This document shows, piece after piece, positions 21,553-33,627 of a stretch of DNA of 64,000 nucleotides (its first letter is position 1; every line of letters starts with the position of its first letter). The notes under the pieces were generated by a model. The model saw only the letters and a list, made by a program, of their open reading frames with translations, searched no databases and was not told the origin of the DNA. Origin of the DNA: Budorcas taxicolor (taxonomy: Eukaryota; Chordata; Mammalia; Artiodactyla; Bovidae). The position numbers were made by a program, and so were the translations under genes. The stretch covers positions 153,169,622 to 153,233,621 of the forward strand of contig NC_068920.1 in the NCBI RefSeq assembly GCF_023091745.1. Reading direction: 5' to 3'.

Positions 21553-23495
21553 AGCACGCGTATTTTTATTGCCACTTTACAGATGAGGAAATGGAGGCTC
21601 AAAGACAGTGAGTTAGTCCGTAGCACAGTCAGAGCAAGCACTTCTGCTGCTCAAACCCTTCAGGTGCATTTTAACTGGGTCCCACAGAACCCAGATCCCG
21701 AGTTCGGCGGCCTCAGTGAAAGAACTTGCAGGCTACAGCAGTCCTAGGGCTGGATTATCCACGGGCCCTTCCAGTTCCCACTAATGAGTCAGCCACCACC
21801 TGATCTTAGAACTGCTATCCTATGCCATTTTATATCTAAAAGAAAACTTAAAGGTCTCTGGACCACTGGCTTTAGAAAACCAAACCTCAAACCACAACTC
21901 TTTTTTTTTTTCAATGAAATCTTACCCAGAAACATACTGTCTAAAATGAAGGGGAGAAGCAGAAGTAAGGGTCAGAGGGACCCTCTAGGGAGCCCTTCTT
22001 CTCAGCCTCCCCAGTGCATCTTCCTCACGGCCCTGAGGGGCCCCTGATCCATTCTAAACCCTTACTTTGATAAGCTGGGAAACTGAGGCCCAGAGTGTTT
22101 AAGGGACCTGCCCGGGTCACACAGAGTCAGTGGTGGCCTTCAGGCTTCCTGCTTAGCCCCCCAGCGCCCCGTCACTTGGCCCTGCAGCGACACGAAACCA
22201 CCCTCATGTCCACCTGACCCACCGTCCTTCCACCCCCACCCCGAGGCCCACGTGGATGCCATATCCTTGCTCCTCTATCAATAGCCCCACAGCTGCTTCC
22301 CCCTCACTCGTCTCTGAAATTTCAGAAAAGTACTGGTGGTGATGCTCATCACCCAGGCCACACCTGTACCATCAGCCCCACCCTATGACATAAGGTATGC
22401 CATCTGCTGGCCATCAGGGGCCTCACAGAGTTCTGCCAGTGTCTCGAGAGCCTGGCACAGAGATATACACATGCTCTGCTGTCATCTCGTCTGGCCTCTC
22501 ATCTCTTTCCTTCAGCATAAGGGGAGAGGGGCCCTATGGGGCTCAAGGGATCATCGATGCTTTTTCTGGGCCACCAGCCTTGACCTGGTCATCCTGCTCA
22601 GCCTCCCAAAGAGGCCCCACCCCTGGACGAGTGGTCCCCACTGCCCACGTTGTAGCACAGCCCAGCTTCTGACCTTGGTCTCTGACCAAGGCATGCCATC
22701 TCTGCCCCAGCATGATCAGCTCCTTCTCCAGGATGACCATAACCAGTGTCAAAAGTGCTTTCAGGTCTAATGAGAGCCCAGGGAGAAACCCCCACTAAGC
22801 GTGTAGGAAAACTGAGGCTCAGAGAAGAGAGGAGCCTTCTCCTGGTTGGCTCCACCAGCCTATTTTAGTCCCAGTGCTCCTAACTCCGTTTCAGGCTCTT
22901 TCAACCACACCACAAACCACCACTCAATTCAAGTTAATAAATAGTTATTGACCATCTGCTGTGACAGGTGCTGGGCTGGATGATGCCTGATCTACTTCCA
23001 GACCCCCAGTAAGACGGGCAAGAGAGGGGATGGGGGGCACGTAAGTAGCCTCAGTCAATAGGCCTATGGGTCCCTGGGCCCCATTCCCATCCCACCCCCC
23101 ACCTAGATCAGGTTTCTTGTTTTACTTCAGGAAGCCCTAAAAGATGATATTGACTGGGAGATAAGAGTATGAAACTTTCCACCATCCCCAACCAAGAAAA
23201 GCCACTGAGTTCAAAAATTCACCGAAGAATTCTCCCTGAAAAAGAATTCATCTTTTTCACATGAATTACAAAGAACAGTTATTAACACCAGAAGCAAGCA
23301 AGCCTATGCAAATTGACTCACTTCCAAGCAGTTCCCTTGGAAGAGATGGTACCCAGGGAGGCTGCTTCAGCTTCACGGGTTTGCAGTCACCCCTCAGAAG
23401 GACTTTGAACTGCTTCTCCTTACCCACCGTATTCCCTGACTCTGTCCTGAAACGACTTCTGACCATTTCAGAATCAATCTAGCCCACCCTCCTAG
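21553..23495. other. Intergenic with MIR remnants
   Basis: MIR-like patches lie near 21570-21640 and 22065-22150. A 144-codon frame at 22336-22770 overlaps other frames of similar length on both strands and has no recognisable domain, so no gene is called. Confidence 0.5.
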
Positions 23496-23497
23496 CA

Positions 23498-23668
23498 TGG
23501 GTTTTGCCTGATGGCTCAGATGGTAAAGAATTTGCATGCAATGCAGGAGACCCAGATTTGATTCCTGAGTCAGAAAGATTGCCTGGAGAAGGGAATGTCT
23601 ACCCACTCCAGTATTCTTACCTGGAGAATTCCATAGATAGAGATACAGTCCTTGACGATTGAGCGACT
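23498..23668 (+). mobile_element. Bov-tA SINE
   Basis: 'gcctgatggctcagatggta' to 'ccactccagtattcttacc', with a shortened 3' end. Confidence 0.85.
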
Positions 23669-24765
23669 TTCACCCTCCTAGCATCGATATTACTAACCCC
23701 TCATTTTATGCCAATACTAGGTAGTGCTAGGAACCACATCATCCAGAAAAAATAAACAGTTGCATTTCAAGAAAGGAATTGAGTCTGCCTCTCTTCCAGT
23801 GCAGGCTTTCTGCATCATAATGTAAGGCCGCCTTCATTTCAAAGGTAAAACAACTGGAGAGATCTTAGTTGTGAAAGAGGCTGTGGTCATAAATGGCAAA
23901 TTGATTACTTCTTCTAAGGGACCAAAACAATTTCTATAAGCCAAGTCTTCTTTCATGCAAGGGCAGCCGCAGGGAAAATGCAACTATTAGACTTGAAAAA
24001 TAAAAACATGAAGGCTCTTTCTAAATGTGAAAATGACTGCTTTAGAATACGAGGAACGGATGGGTATTTCAAGAAGCTGTTTATCAGCAAGCAGTTTCTC
24101 TCACTCTAAACCAGGGATGTTTCCCTCGCGCATCCTTTTCATGTCCCTTATGTGTCTGCCCCGTTCTCTCTTTTCAGTTGCTTGTGTTCCTACTTCCTTC
24201 TTCTCTTTGCTTTCTATGCTCTCTGCTTTCTCGGTTATGATCACATACTGGGCAGTAGGACAATAGACAGCACTTGGCTTCACATACTTAATACCAGGCA
24301 CACAGATTATGATCAAAGCCAGGAGAGATGTAGCGGGCACTATGGAAGCATCAAAGAGGGAGCAATGAGTGGAGATAAGGGTGATGTGAGGAGTCTGATG
24401 GATCACAGTGGTGATTAACGGCCCCAGTTCACCCATCCCTGAATCCTTGGCCACGTAACTTTGCCCTTCATCTGGATTTGGGGTTCCGCCATCCAACTTG
24501 CTTTGGCCAACAAGATATTAGGAGGCATGACATAGACCTGAAAAGAAGCTCAGATATTGGGTTTTTTCTCTTGTGTTTTTCTCTTTGCCATGAGAAGGAC
24601 ATGCCCAGCTAGCCCACTGGCCCCCAGCAGAGAATGAAAGACCCACAGAGCAGAGTTTTTCCAGTCCTCAAGGCGATCCAGGAAGACCAGTGCAGAGCAG
24701 AGCCTCCAGCTGACCTGCAGACACAAGAACAAAAACCCAGGCTGTCTCATTGCCACCAGAGTGAA
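23669..24765. other. Intergenic, nothing recognised
   Basis: A 131-codon minus-strand frame (24496-24101) is the longest here. Its translation has no family signature. Part of 24440-24540 resembles an old interspersed repeat that I cannot name. Confidence 0.4.
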
Positions 24766-25109
24766 AATATTTTTAAAACTAATTTTTATTGCAGTATAGT
24801 TGCTTTACAATGTTGTGTTAGTTTCTTCTGTACAGCAAAGTGAATCAGCTCTATGTGTATATATATATCTCCTCTCTTTTTTGGATTCCTTTCTCATTTA
24901 GGTCATCACAGAGCACTGAGTAGAGTTCCTTGTGCTATACAGTAGGTTCTCATTAGTTATCTATTTTATACATAGTATCAGCGGTGTATATACATCAATC
25001 CCAATCTCCCAATTCATTCCCCCACTTCCCCTTTCCCCCTTGGTATCCATATGTTTGTTCTCTACATCTGTGTCTCTGTTTCTCTTTTTTAATTATTATT
25101 TAAATCTTA

Positions 25110-25418
25110 TTTATTTTTTGGCTGTGCTGGATCTTTATTGCTGCGTGGGCTTTTCTCTAGTTGCAGCAAGCAGGAGCTACTCTCTAGTTGCGGCGTGTGG
25201 GCTTCTTACTACAGTGGCTTTCCTTGCTGCTGCGCATGGGCTCGAGAGTACTCAGGCTTTAGCAGTTGCGGTTCCCAGGCTCTAGAGCCCAAGCTCAATG
25301 GTTGGGTACACAGCTTAGTTGCTCCATGGTATCGCTGAATCTTCCCAGATCAGGGATTGAACCTGTGTCTCCAGAACTGGCAGGCAGATTCTTTACCACT
25401 GAGTCACCAGGGAAGTCC
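25110..25418 (-). mobile_element. CHR-type SINE inside L1, with target-site duplication
   Basis: The plus strand starts 'ttttttggctgtgctggatc' and ends 'caccagggaagtcc'. The L1 sequence tgtgtctct is repeated on both sides (about 25070 and 25419), which fits a target-site duplication. Confidence 0.85.
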
Positions 25419-25466
25419 TGTGTCTCTAACTCTGCTTTGCAAATAAGATCATCTATACTGTTTTTC

Positions 25467-25675
25467 TGGACTTCCCTGGTGGCTCAGACGGTAAAGCATC
25501 TGTCTAGAATGCGGGAGACCCGGGTTCAATCCCTGGGTTGGGAAGATCCCCTGGAGAAGGAAATGGCAATCCACTCTAGTACTATTGCCTGGAAAATCCC
25601 ATGGACAGAGGAGCCTGGTGCACTACAGTCCATGGGGTCGCAAAGAGTCAGACACGACTGAGCGACTTCACTTCA
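25467..25675 (+). mobile_element. Bov-tA SINE inside L1
   Basis: Full-length: 'ggacttccctggtggctcag', 'gggttcaatccctgggttgg', 'ccatggggtcgcaaagagtc'. It is close to consensus and so relatively young. Confidence 0.9.
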
Positions 25676-25905
25676 TACCATTTTCCTAGATCACACATGC
25701 ATTTATTAATATATGATAATTGTTTTCTCTTTCTGACTTACTTCACTCTGTATGATGGTCTCTAGGTCCATCCACATCTCCACAAATGACCCAATTTCAT
25801 TCCTTTTTATGGCTGAGTAATATTGCATTGTGTATGTGTACCACATCTTCTTTGTCCGTTGCTCTGTGGATGGATATTTAGGTTGCTTCCAGGAATGAAA
25901 ACATG

Positions 25906-26935
25906 AAGCCACCGAGTTTTGGGGGTGACGTGCTACACAGTAACAGCAAGTTGATGCTCCCATAACTGTTTTCTGATACTTGTCTGTGTCTCCAGCGGAG
26001 CATATCCTGACCCCTTCAATGTCCTGAGGACTGAGCTTCCAGTGAACGCTTGCTTTCTCTCTTTGCTTTGGGGGATTTACATTCTTGTTCTGAGCACGTC
26101 TCTGGCCCCCACCATCTCTGCCAATCTAACCAGGATTCTTTGAGGGAATGAGTTATGTCATTGGGGAGGAGCTCCTGGAAGTAAAAGCCATGGCCCCCAC
26201 TTCTAGATCTCACAACCAGATCCATTTTCTCTTTGTAGAGAGTCAGGGTCATCTCTTGGTTGCCTTTTTCAGGGACTCCGTAATCAAGCTCAGATTCAGT
26301 CTACACTGAAACATTTTCAGCTCTCCCTTATGGGAAGGGAAATTGAAATTGGCAAAGGTTGGAAAGATGAAATGAGCAAAACTGATCAAGTCAGCCAATT
26401 TGGCAAGTAGCTGGACCCGACACATATACAGACACCACCCCTTCCTCTGACAGCTGGTGAAATCATGACCATCACCACACATATCACGAAATCAAGCAAC
26501 CACAGACCTCGGAAACCACAATGACAAGCTAGGAGGTTGAGTAAACACAGGCCAGATTTGGTGCTGGTGGGTTTACACTCATCCTCATTTTTTGAGGATC
26601 ACTTGATTTAACAGATGAGGAAATTGCAGCTCAGGGGAGTAACTTACCCAAGGCTCCAAACTAGAAAGTGGTGGAATCAGTATTTGAGCACAGATCTGTC
26701 TCTAGGCTGAAATGCGGACTAGCAAAACCCCTCAGCTGCTTCTTATCCAAATCTACTGACCATGCATCAGAATCACATGGCCTGCTTATTAAAATGCATA
26801 TACTACTCTCCACCCTCAAACTTTCTGAAGCAGCAGGGCCTGCATTGTGAATAACCATCCTATGTGATTTTGAGGCAGATGGTCTTTGGGGCATATCAAT
26901 AAGATCACTGACCTAAATCATGTAAAACTTGAGAT
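25906..26935. other. Intergenic with MIR and MER5A remnants
   Basis: An MIR-like patch at about 26600-26720 is followed by a MER5A copy at 26740-26900 ('gcatcagaatcacatgg'). The remainder is unclassified with frames under 80 codons. Confidence 0.55.
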
Positions 26936-26939
26936 TGCC

Positions 26940-27172
26940 AGGACTTCCCCTAGAGGTTCAGTGGTTAAGAATCTGCCTTCCAATGCAGCAGACAAGGGTT
27001 CGATCCCTGGTCAGGGGTCTAAGATCCCACCTTCCGCAGGGCAGCTAAGCCTTTGCGCCACAACTTCAGAGCCCACGCTCTGGAGCCCATACGTTGCAAC
27101 TAGAGAGATGTCCTCGTGCTACAACAAAGAGCCAGTGCAGCCAAAAATAAATTTAAATTAAAAAAAAATTAA
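26940..27172 (+). mobile_element. CHR-type SINE
   Basis: It runs from 'ggacttcccctagaggttc' and 'gttcgatccctggtcagggg' to an A-rich tail at about 27160. Confidence 0.88.
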
Positions 27173-27510
27173 AACTCTCAGCTGGTTGGGAAGTGTTCAG
27201 AGGTGACTCGAAGGCTGAAGGAAGTATACAACTCTGGAAATAATGGACAATTATGAGGAACACTGGACAGAGGAGGTTTCTGTGATTCTGTTGGAGGACA
27301 TGGATGGAACAAAAAGTGCCCACGAAACTGAGAAGGCATCTTGAGACCAAAAAACGAGGCAGGCAGTTCCAAATAATCAACAAATGAGTTTACTGTAGGG
27401 TAACTTACTGGTGTGATTGGCAGAAAAGGATCCAGAAGCATTCCAAGCTGAACCCTGCACCATAGAGGGGGCATTGGGACAATTTTATAGTTAACTTAGA
27501 GCATGGGAGC
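27173..27510. other. Intergenic, nothing recognised
   Basis: A 98-codon minus-strand frame (27474-27178) overlaps another of 76 codons. Neither has a recognisable signature. Confidence 0.4.
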
Positions 27511-27511
27511 C

Positions 27512-27632
27512 CTGGAGGAGGGCATGGCAGCCTGCTCCAGTATTCTTGCCTAGAGAATCCCCATGGGCAGAGGAGCCTAATCTATGGGGTTGCAGAGTCA
27601 GACATGACTGAGTGACTAAGCACATAGGTCAT
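27512..27632 (+). mobile_element. BovA monomer
   Basis: 'tggagg.gggcatggcagcc' start, 'tattcttgcctagagaatcc' and 'gacatgactgagtgac' end. Confidence 0.8.
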
Positions 27633-27884
27633 GGGAGCAGATACTGGGAAACGGGACATGCATTTCTAGGATTTATGAATGAGTAACCAGCTTATAGATC
27701 CTGGGAACGTGACAAGGAAGGTTTTCATCATTGTTTGGGGACTAACAGAGCACAGAGGCTACCTGGTCCTAATGATTATGAAATAATATCTATTACATAC
27801 AAAGCCCTTGACAACAGAGAAGTGATTCACTGAACAATCGAGTCCTGGGTAGGGTCAGTGGAAGGGTAGGAGAAACTGTAAGGG

Positions 27885-28047
27885 TCCAAGCCTCGCAGGC
27901 TTCTCCGTCCATGGGATTCTCCAGGCACGAATACTGGAGTGGGTTACCATTTCCTTCTCCAGGGGATCTTCCCAACCCAGGGATCGAACCCAGGTCTCCC
28001 ACACTGGAGGCAGACGGTTTAACCTCTGAGCCACCAGGGAAGCCCTT
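27885..28047 (-). mobile_element. Bov-tA SINE
   Basis: The plus strand shows 'actggagtgggttaccattt' and ends 'gagccaccagggaagccc', the reverse complement of the Bov-tA head. Confidence 0.88.
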
Positions 28048-28158
28048 GGTTATGCTAATAACAGCCATATACTTGCCAACTTTCCTTTGAAATAAGTCTG
28101 AGGAATCCTATTTCTCTCTTCTTTATTGAATTTGTAGAAATCACGGGAATCAGTGTCT

Positions 28159-28280
28159 TAGTTTTGGCTGCTGCTGCTAAGTCACTTCAGTCGTGTCCGA
28201 CTCTGTGCGACCCCATAGACGGCAGCCCACCAGGCTCCCCCATCCCTGGGCTTCTCCAGGCAAGAACACTAGTTTTGGCT
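28159..28280 (-). mobile_element. Truncated BovA SINE in an MLT1 LTR, with target-site duplication
   Basis: A 100-bp BovA piece (28170-28269) lies between identical copies of tagttttggct (28159-28169 and 28270-28280). The second copy begins the MLT1 sequence that continues rightward. Confidence 0.88.
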
Positions 28281-28582
28281 ACTATAACAAAATACCATAG
28301 AGTGGGTGACTCAAATAGTAGACATTTATTTCTTACTGTTTTGAAGGCTGGAAGTCCAAGGTCAAGGTTCCATCGGGTTTGGTTTCTGGTGAAAGCTCTC
28401 TTCCTATAAGGACACCAGTCCTCTCAGATTAGGGCCCCATCCTTATGACCTCATTCAACCTTGATTACTTCCTGTAGTTTCCAGCTATAGTCACATGGGG
28501 TGGCGGGGACGGAGGGGCGGCTAGGGGGTTTAGTTAGGACTTCAACATACTAATTTGGGGTGGACATAATTCAGCCCATAAC
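28270..28582 (-). mobile_element. MLT1-type (MaLR) LTR
   Basis: Plus-strand blocks 'aataccatagagtgggtg', 'ataaggacaccagtcctctc' and 'cataattcagcccataaca' are the reverse complement of an MLT1 LTR. It is the second MLT1 in the window (the first is at 8514). Confidence 0.85.
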
Positions 28583-29140
28583 ACCAATCGCTGGACAGGC
28601 ATCCCTCATCTCTTTCCAGAAGTCTTTTTGGGTCAACATTAGTAGAGTGTACTAAGATCCTGACTCCTGAACTCCAAGTTCTGGGTTTAAGTCCTGACTT
28701 TACTAGATGATTGACTTTGGGCAAATTGCTTAACTATAAAATGAGAATGATACTATCTCCCTGGGGTTGTTATGAGAATTATCTAAGTGCTTAGCACAAT
28801 GATCTGGCACAAAGTAAGTAAAAAACGCATGCTGGTAACTCTCATTGCTACAGGCAGGGGAGGCAGAGACAAGAAGTCATGGGGTTTGTGATCTGGATAT
28901 GAAGGCTGTCCCCTGAGCTCAGGTGCTTGGGACTCCAGACTTGGGGCTGGCAGGAACCCACTGTTCCCTCTTCTCTCCCTGGCCAGACTTTCCCTCAGCC
29001 TTCACTGACCATAACGTGAAAGTTAAGTGTATGTATGTTTATTCCTGAAACAATATTTGTTTTGTTACTAATTAATAAATCATGTGAATGTAATACTTTC
29101 TGATTCTCTTTCCTAAAAACAAATTCTGTAAAATGATTCA
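28583..29140. other. Intergenic with an MIR copy
   Basis: An MIR-like block at about 28680-28830 ('gactttgggcaaattgctta', 'tatgagaattatctaagtgc'). Otherwise nothing recognised. Confidence 0.55.
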
Positions 29141-29144
29141 CGGA

Positions 29145-29278
29145 GTCCCTTGGTGACCTGGCAGTTAGGATTCCCGGTTTTCACTGCTACAGTCCAGGCT
29201 CAGTCCCTGGTGGGGAAATAGAGATTCCGCAAGCTGCTCAGCCTGCCCCACCTCCAAAATAAAGAAAGAAAAGAAAAT
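29145..29278 (+). mobile_element. CHR-type SINE, diverged
   Basis: It reads 'gagtcccttggtgacctgg' to 'ccacctccaaaataaagaaa', with an A-rich tail. Confidence 0.75.
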
Positions 29279-30184
29279 GATTCGTATATGGTGCCAGACA
29301 TCTCCCACATCACCCAATCCAAAGTCTGTGCTCTTCTAATTTAACAGGAAAACAAAAAACTATTTGTTCCCTCTCCTCTGCTGCCACCGTGTGATCTTAT
29401 TGGATTATAACCAGTATTTCTACAGGCTTTGGCAGGGCTGAGGGCTTGATCTGAACTTATCTGGGTCTCCATGAGCACAAGTAGTATATCTCTGACTCAA
29501 AATATATAACATGTCTGCACTAAAAGTTATATAACATATAGTCTTCTAGCCTACTGTGGTGAATTCCAGCCTATTCCAGCCTTGGGGATTTTCCCCACTT
29601 AAGTAGTGACCACTTATGTCATCTCAGACCAGACAACAGAAATGATGAGATGCAGTCCCTGTCCCCAGAGACTTCATAGTCTAATGTGTAAACAAATACT
29701 TAGGCAGCTACACACACTGAAGATGGGGTTGTCCTATGGGAAAAGGAGACAAGGTTATTTAAGTCACCAGGACTTTTCACATTTCACAACTTAGGAAAAA
29801 CTTGACATTGTTCATTAAATTAAACCAAATACAATATGATAGCATGATGGTGACAGTAGATTTCTTAAAAATTCATTGACTCATAAAATCTGAGAGCTCA
29901 ACGCATCTTAAAAAAAATCATCTAATGCAACCCCTCATCTTACAAGAGGGGAAACGAGGTCCAGGGAGAGAAAGAGACCTATCTAACAGCACACAGCTGG
30001 TCAGGGAGAGGACTGGAGTTCATGCTGACTGTACTCCTGATCGTTGCCACCCAGAGCCAGAACGTGGGTGGCAGTGTGGTCAGGGGTATAATGGGACTTT
30101 GGGAAGAAGGACTTTTGGGAGGAAAGGGGGACACCTCAAGGGGTACATTGCTGGTCACAGCCACAGTCCAGATGGAAAGGTTGT
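29279..30184. other. Intergenic with an MIR remnant
   Basis: An MIR-like patch at about 29925-30060. Frames of 111 and 72 codons near the end overlap the patch and the following SINE, so they are not genes. Confidence 0.5.
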
Positions 30185-30342
30185 TTTTTGTTTTTTATTT
30201 GGTTGCTCTAGGTCTTCATTGTGGCATGCGGAATTTTTAGTTGCGGCATGTGGGATCTAGTTTCCTGACCAGGGATCGAACCCAGGTCCTCTGCATTGGG
30301 AGCACAGAGTCTTAGCCAATGGACCACCAGGGAATTCCCCAG
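30185..30342 (-). mobile_element. CHR-type SINE
   Basis: The plus strand reads 'tttggttgctctaggtcttc' to 'ggaccaccagggaattcccc'. Confidence 0.87.
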
Positions 30343-31635
30343 AGAGGAAAGGTTCTGACATGAAACACAGGTAGGCCTGGAAGACCCAGCTCTCCACCCA
30401 GCTTCATATCTCTCACTTCCTAAAATTCTCTACCTGTTTTTCCTCCTCCAACCTATTCTCTCCACTCTTTTTTTCTAATTGATCATTTTATTGACATTTG
30501 ATCATTTTGCTTTCTTTGCTAAGAAAAAGCATCATGCAAATAGTATACATTTTGGAATGCCACAGACCTGAGTTTAAACCTTGCCCTGCCCTCTAGCTGT
30601 GTAACTTTGTTACTTAACTCTGCAAAGTCTTGGTTTCTTCATCTTTGAAATATTACTGCTTCTTACCATGAAAGGATGTGGCCTTCAATGAGCCCTTATA
30701 TTCATTATTAAATACTCAATTCTTACCAAGTGCCAGGCACAGTTGTGGGTGCTGGGGATCATAAAAACAGCACTTATTTGAAGGCTGACTAGGTATTTTA
30801 TGAATTGACTCATGTTACTCATCCCCACTTCTCAGATGAGGAAACTGAGGTATGGAAGGATTCTGCATCTTGCCCACAAAGCTGTAAATGTCAGCCTAGT
30901 TTCAGAGTGAATAGAGGCTATGCCATACATGGGGAAGAAAATAAAGTCCATGCCTTCATGGGATTTTCATTTCAAAGGAAAGTGGAATCTGGAAAACTAC
31001 TGAGACAGTTTGTAATAGACAAGTATTGGTTTCTCATTCCTTCTCCCAAGTCCATCACCAAAAAGGAGGATCGTGTAAACAAAGGAGAGAAGTGACCTGA
31101 ATTCTCTATTTCAACTCCTTCCGCCCCTTAGACAAATAAAAAAGGACAGCAGTGAACTCTTGTTTTGACAGCTGCTGTCACTCACCTTAATCAACAAGTT
31201 GGTGATCCTTAAACTGAACCACCTGGAGGGCTTGAGAAAAGTGTGCTGGGCCACTCCTAGAATTTCCAGTGCAGTTAGTCCAAGGGAGTGCCTGACATTT
31301 TGCATTTCTAACAAGTTCCCCAGTGAGGCTGACACTGCAGTTCTGGGATCACACGTGGAAAACAACTGAACAATCCATGAAGCACTGTTGTTCCCATTGC
31401 CAAGGCGAGGAAATTGAGTTTCAAGAAGGCTAGGTGCCTCACCAGAAGTTCCACCACCAGTGAGAAACAAACAGGATTTGATCTGTCTGGCTCCAAAGCC
31501 TGTGCTGTTTGCACTTCCCCTAGAACAGGATTTCCCCATTCTGTCTACTCACTTTATCCCAGAATTTCTGTTCTTGAAAGGCAAAGTCAAGGTGCTCAGA
31601 GAGCATGTTTTCATTTCCAATGAGAACGGTAGATG
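30343..31635. other. Intergenic with MIR and MER5A copies
   Basis: MIR at about 30570-30700 and 30790-30900 ('cagatgaggaaactgaggta'), and MER5A at about 31195-31350 ('atttctaacaagttcccc'). The 142-codon minus-strand frame at 31539-31111 runs through MER5A and MIR-like sequence and is not a gene. Confidence 0.6.
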
Positions 31636-31639
31636 GCTT

Positions 31640-32870
31640 ATAAAAGCTTTTAAAATATTTCTATTACCCAATAATTCCTCTTCTAGAAGTCTATACTATG
31701 AAAATGATCCAAAATATAGCCCCAAATACAAAGATGCTATGTGTTTTAGCCCAGAGCTAGGAATCTAAATATCCAATATCAAGGAACTGGTTAAATAAAG
31801 TATGATCTATCCAAATGATGAAATATTATGAGGCCATTAAAAATTATTTATTTAGAATTTAACACATCAAAGCATCATGTATGATACAATATTAAGTTAA
31901 AACATAGAACTAAATTCAATAAACTCTCAATGTTATTAAAAATATTGAAAAAGCTGGAAGGACATAAACAAGAACATTGACAACAGCTCTCTCTGTTTCT
32001 AATTTCTATACTTCCCAAATACTTTCTACAATAAACTTTTTTTAATTAAAAAAAAAAAAAACATGCAGTTTCTCTTTCTGGTTAACTACAAGAGATACTG
32101 TCAAGACCCTATTACAGTTAGTCGATTCCTAAAATGCCAGGGAAAGCAAAACTGAACTTTAAAGCTAACATTTAATTACAGATTATATTTTTCCTGACCC
32201 TACAATGTACATAGTTCAAAGTAAAAAAAATAAGAGGAAAAAAACTCAAAAGACAATCATTATCATAAACACAAAGAAAGAAGACCAGAAAGATACCTGT
32301 AAAATGATAACAGGGATTATTTTTGGTTGGTGGAATTATAAGGCTTTTTAAATCTCTTTTTAGTTTAGTAACAATTGTTACATTTTCTACAATGAAAATC
32401 AATTACTTTTTGAATAAGAAAATCTTTGCTGCTTTCCTTTTCAAGAGGAACTACCTCTTAAAAGGTTATTTTTAAGAGACAACCACCAAGCAAATTACAG
32501 CACATCTATAAATGGAATAAACAGCAACTTTAAAATGTTGTAAAAGAGTATTCAGTAACACAGAAAAACATTTGATATATTAACTGACCATACTATAAAA
32601 CAGTATGTTCAGAATGATCCCACTGTTTTGTTTAACAACAAGCACACAAAATGTCTGTGTATACAAAGAAAACACCTTGGAAGGAAATATCTCAAAATAT
32701 TAATAGTGTTTTATCCTAGGTAGTAAGATTAGAGATTATTCTCTTTTTTTTCTTTTTTTTTTTTTTTTGCTTCTGTATTTTGGTAAATTTTCGTTTCTTG
32801 AATATTGGTTACTTTTCCAATATTAAAAAATAATTAACAAAAGCTACATTAAACAACAAAAAAATTTTTA
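31640..32870 (+). mobile_element. Two old L1 3' ends in tandem
   Basis: About 31640-32060 ends with an A-run. About 32220-32870 repeats the L1 3' theme ('acattttctacaatgaaaat', 'aatgatcccactgttttgtt'). Both are heavily decayed. Confidence 0.65.
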
Positions 32871-32879
32871 CCTTGTTAA

Positions 32880-33627
32880 ATAAAAAAGAGAATAGGTGAG
32901 CAGGGGTATCTTATTCAAAGATCTTTCTTTACGAAGGCTTCCCAGCTCCATCCAAGCTCTAATTTTTATGTCAAGCTGGTGTTCCAGCATCAAAAGGGAA
33001 GTTTGTCTCCATCCTTCCTCCTACTGTAGACTTAACAACACTTGAGCAGGACATCGACTCCAGCAGCAAAGGTCACCCCTGTTGATGGGGCAAACATATG
33101 TGGTCCAGAACCTTTAAACAAGACCCTAGAGACAACAGGGTCTCAGACTTAAAACGTTTAACTGCCTTCTACGGCGATGAGTCTGATTACACGTGAATAT
33201 AATATGACCATTGATGAAGGAAATGTAGTATTTATGTTGCAAATAACACACTAACTATAGGATTATACTCCCGGACCTGGCAGAGACCTCTGAGACCATC
33301 TGAAGACAATTTCCAGGACACTGTCTTTAGGATGCTATGTAAATATTGACTGGAAACAATAACAGAGATGTCCCACTAGAAGACCTTAAGTAAACAGTTC
33401 AAAAGCCTGGCTTCCTGTTTATACAATGTTAAGTCACTTCATGGCTAACCACAAGGTGATTCAGCACGCTGATTTGATCAGAGAATTTCTTGATCTGATA
33501 TATCATAAAAGAGACTATGAAGAACAGGGCGGAAAGCCGGAAGATCACACAAAAGAATGAAAATAAACACGTGGACATGTGTCTTCCAGCCCAAACCATG
33601 AGAGGTCTATGCCACCAGCCCAGGTGG
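32880..33627 (-). other. PDCL: Probable PDCL 3' UTR
   Basis: This non-repetitive stretch follows the PDCL stop codon on the minus strand. I did not find an unambiguous AATAAA signal on that strand before the L1 region, so the transcript end is not placed. Confidence 0.45.

Larger units (their letters stand above)
24770..25905 (-). mobile_element. L1 3' end split by two SINEs
   Basis: Minus-oriented L1 sequence at 24770-25085, 25419-25466 and 25676-25905 is interrupted by a CHR SINE and a Bov-tA. Its ORF2 remnant (85 codons, 25963-25706) is truncated, so it is a dead copy. Confidence 0.75.

Noticed and set aside
22336..22770. 144-codon frame in the OR1K1-PDCL interval
   Set aside because: It overlaps similar-length frames in other phases on both strands, and I recognise no domain or splice structure.
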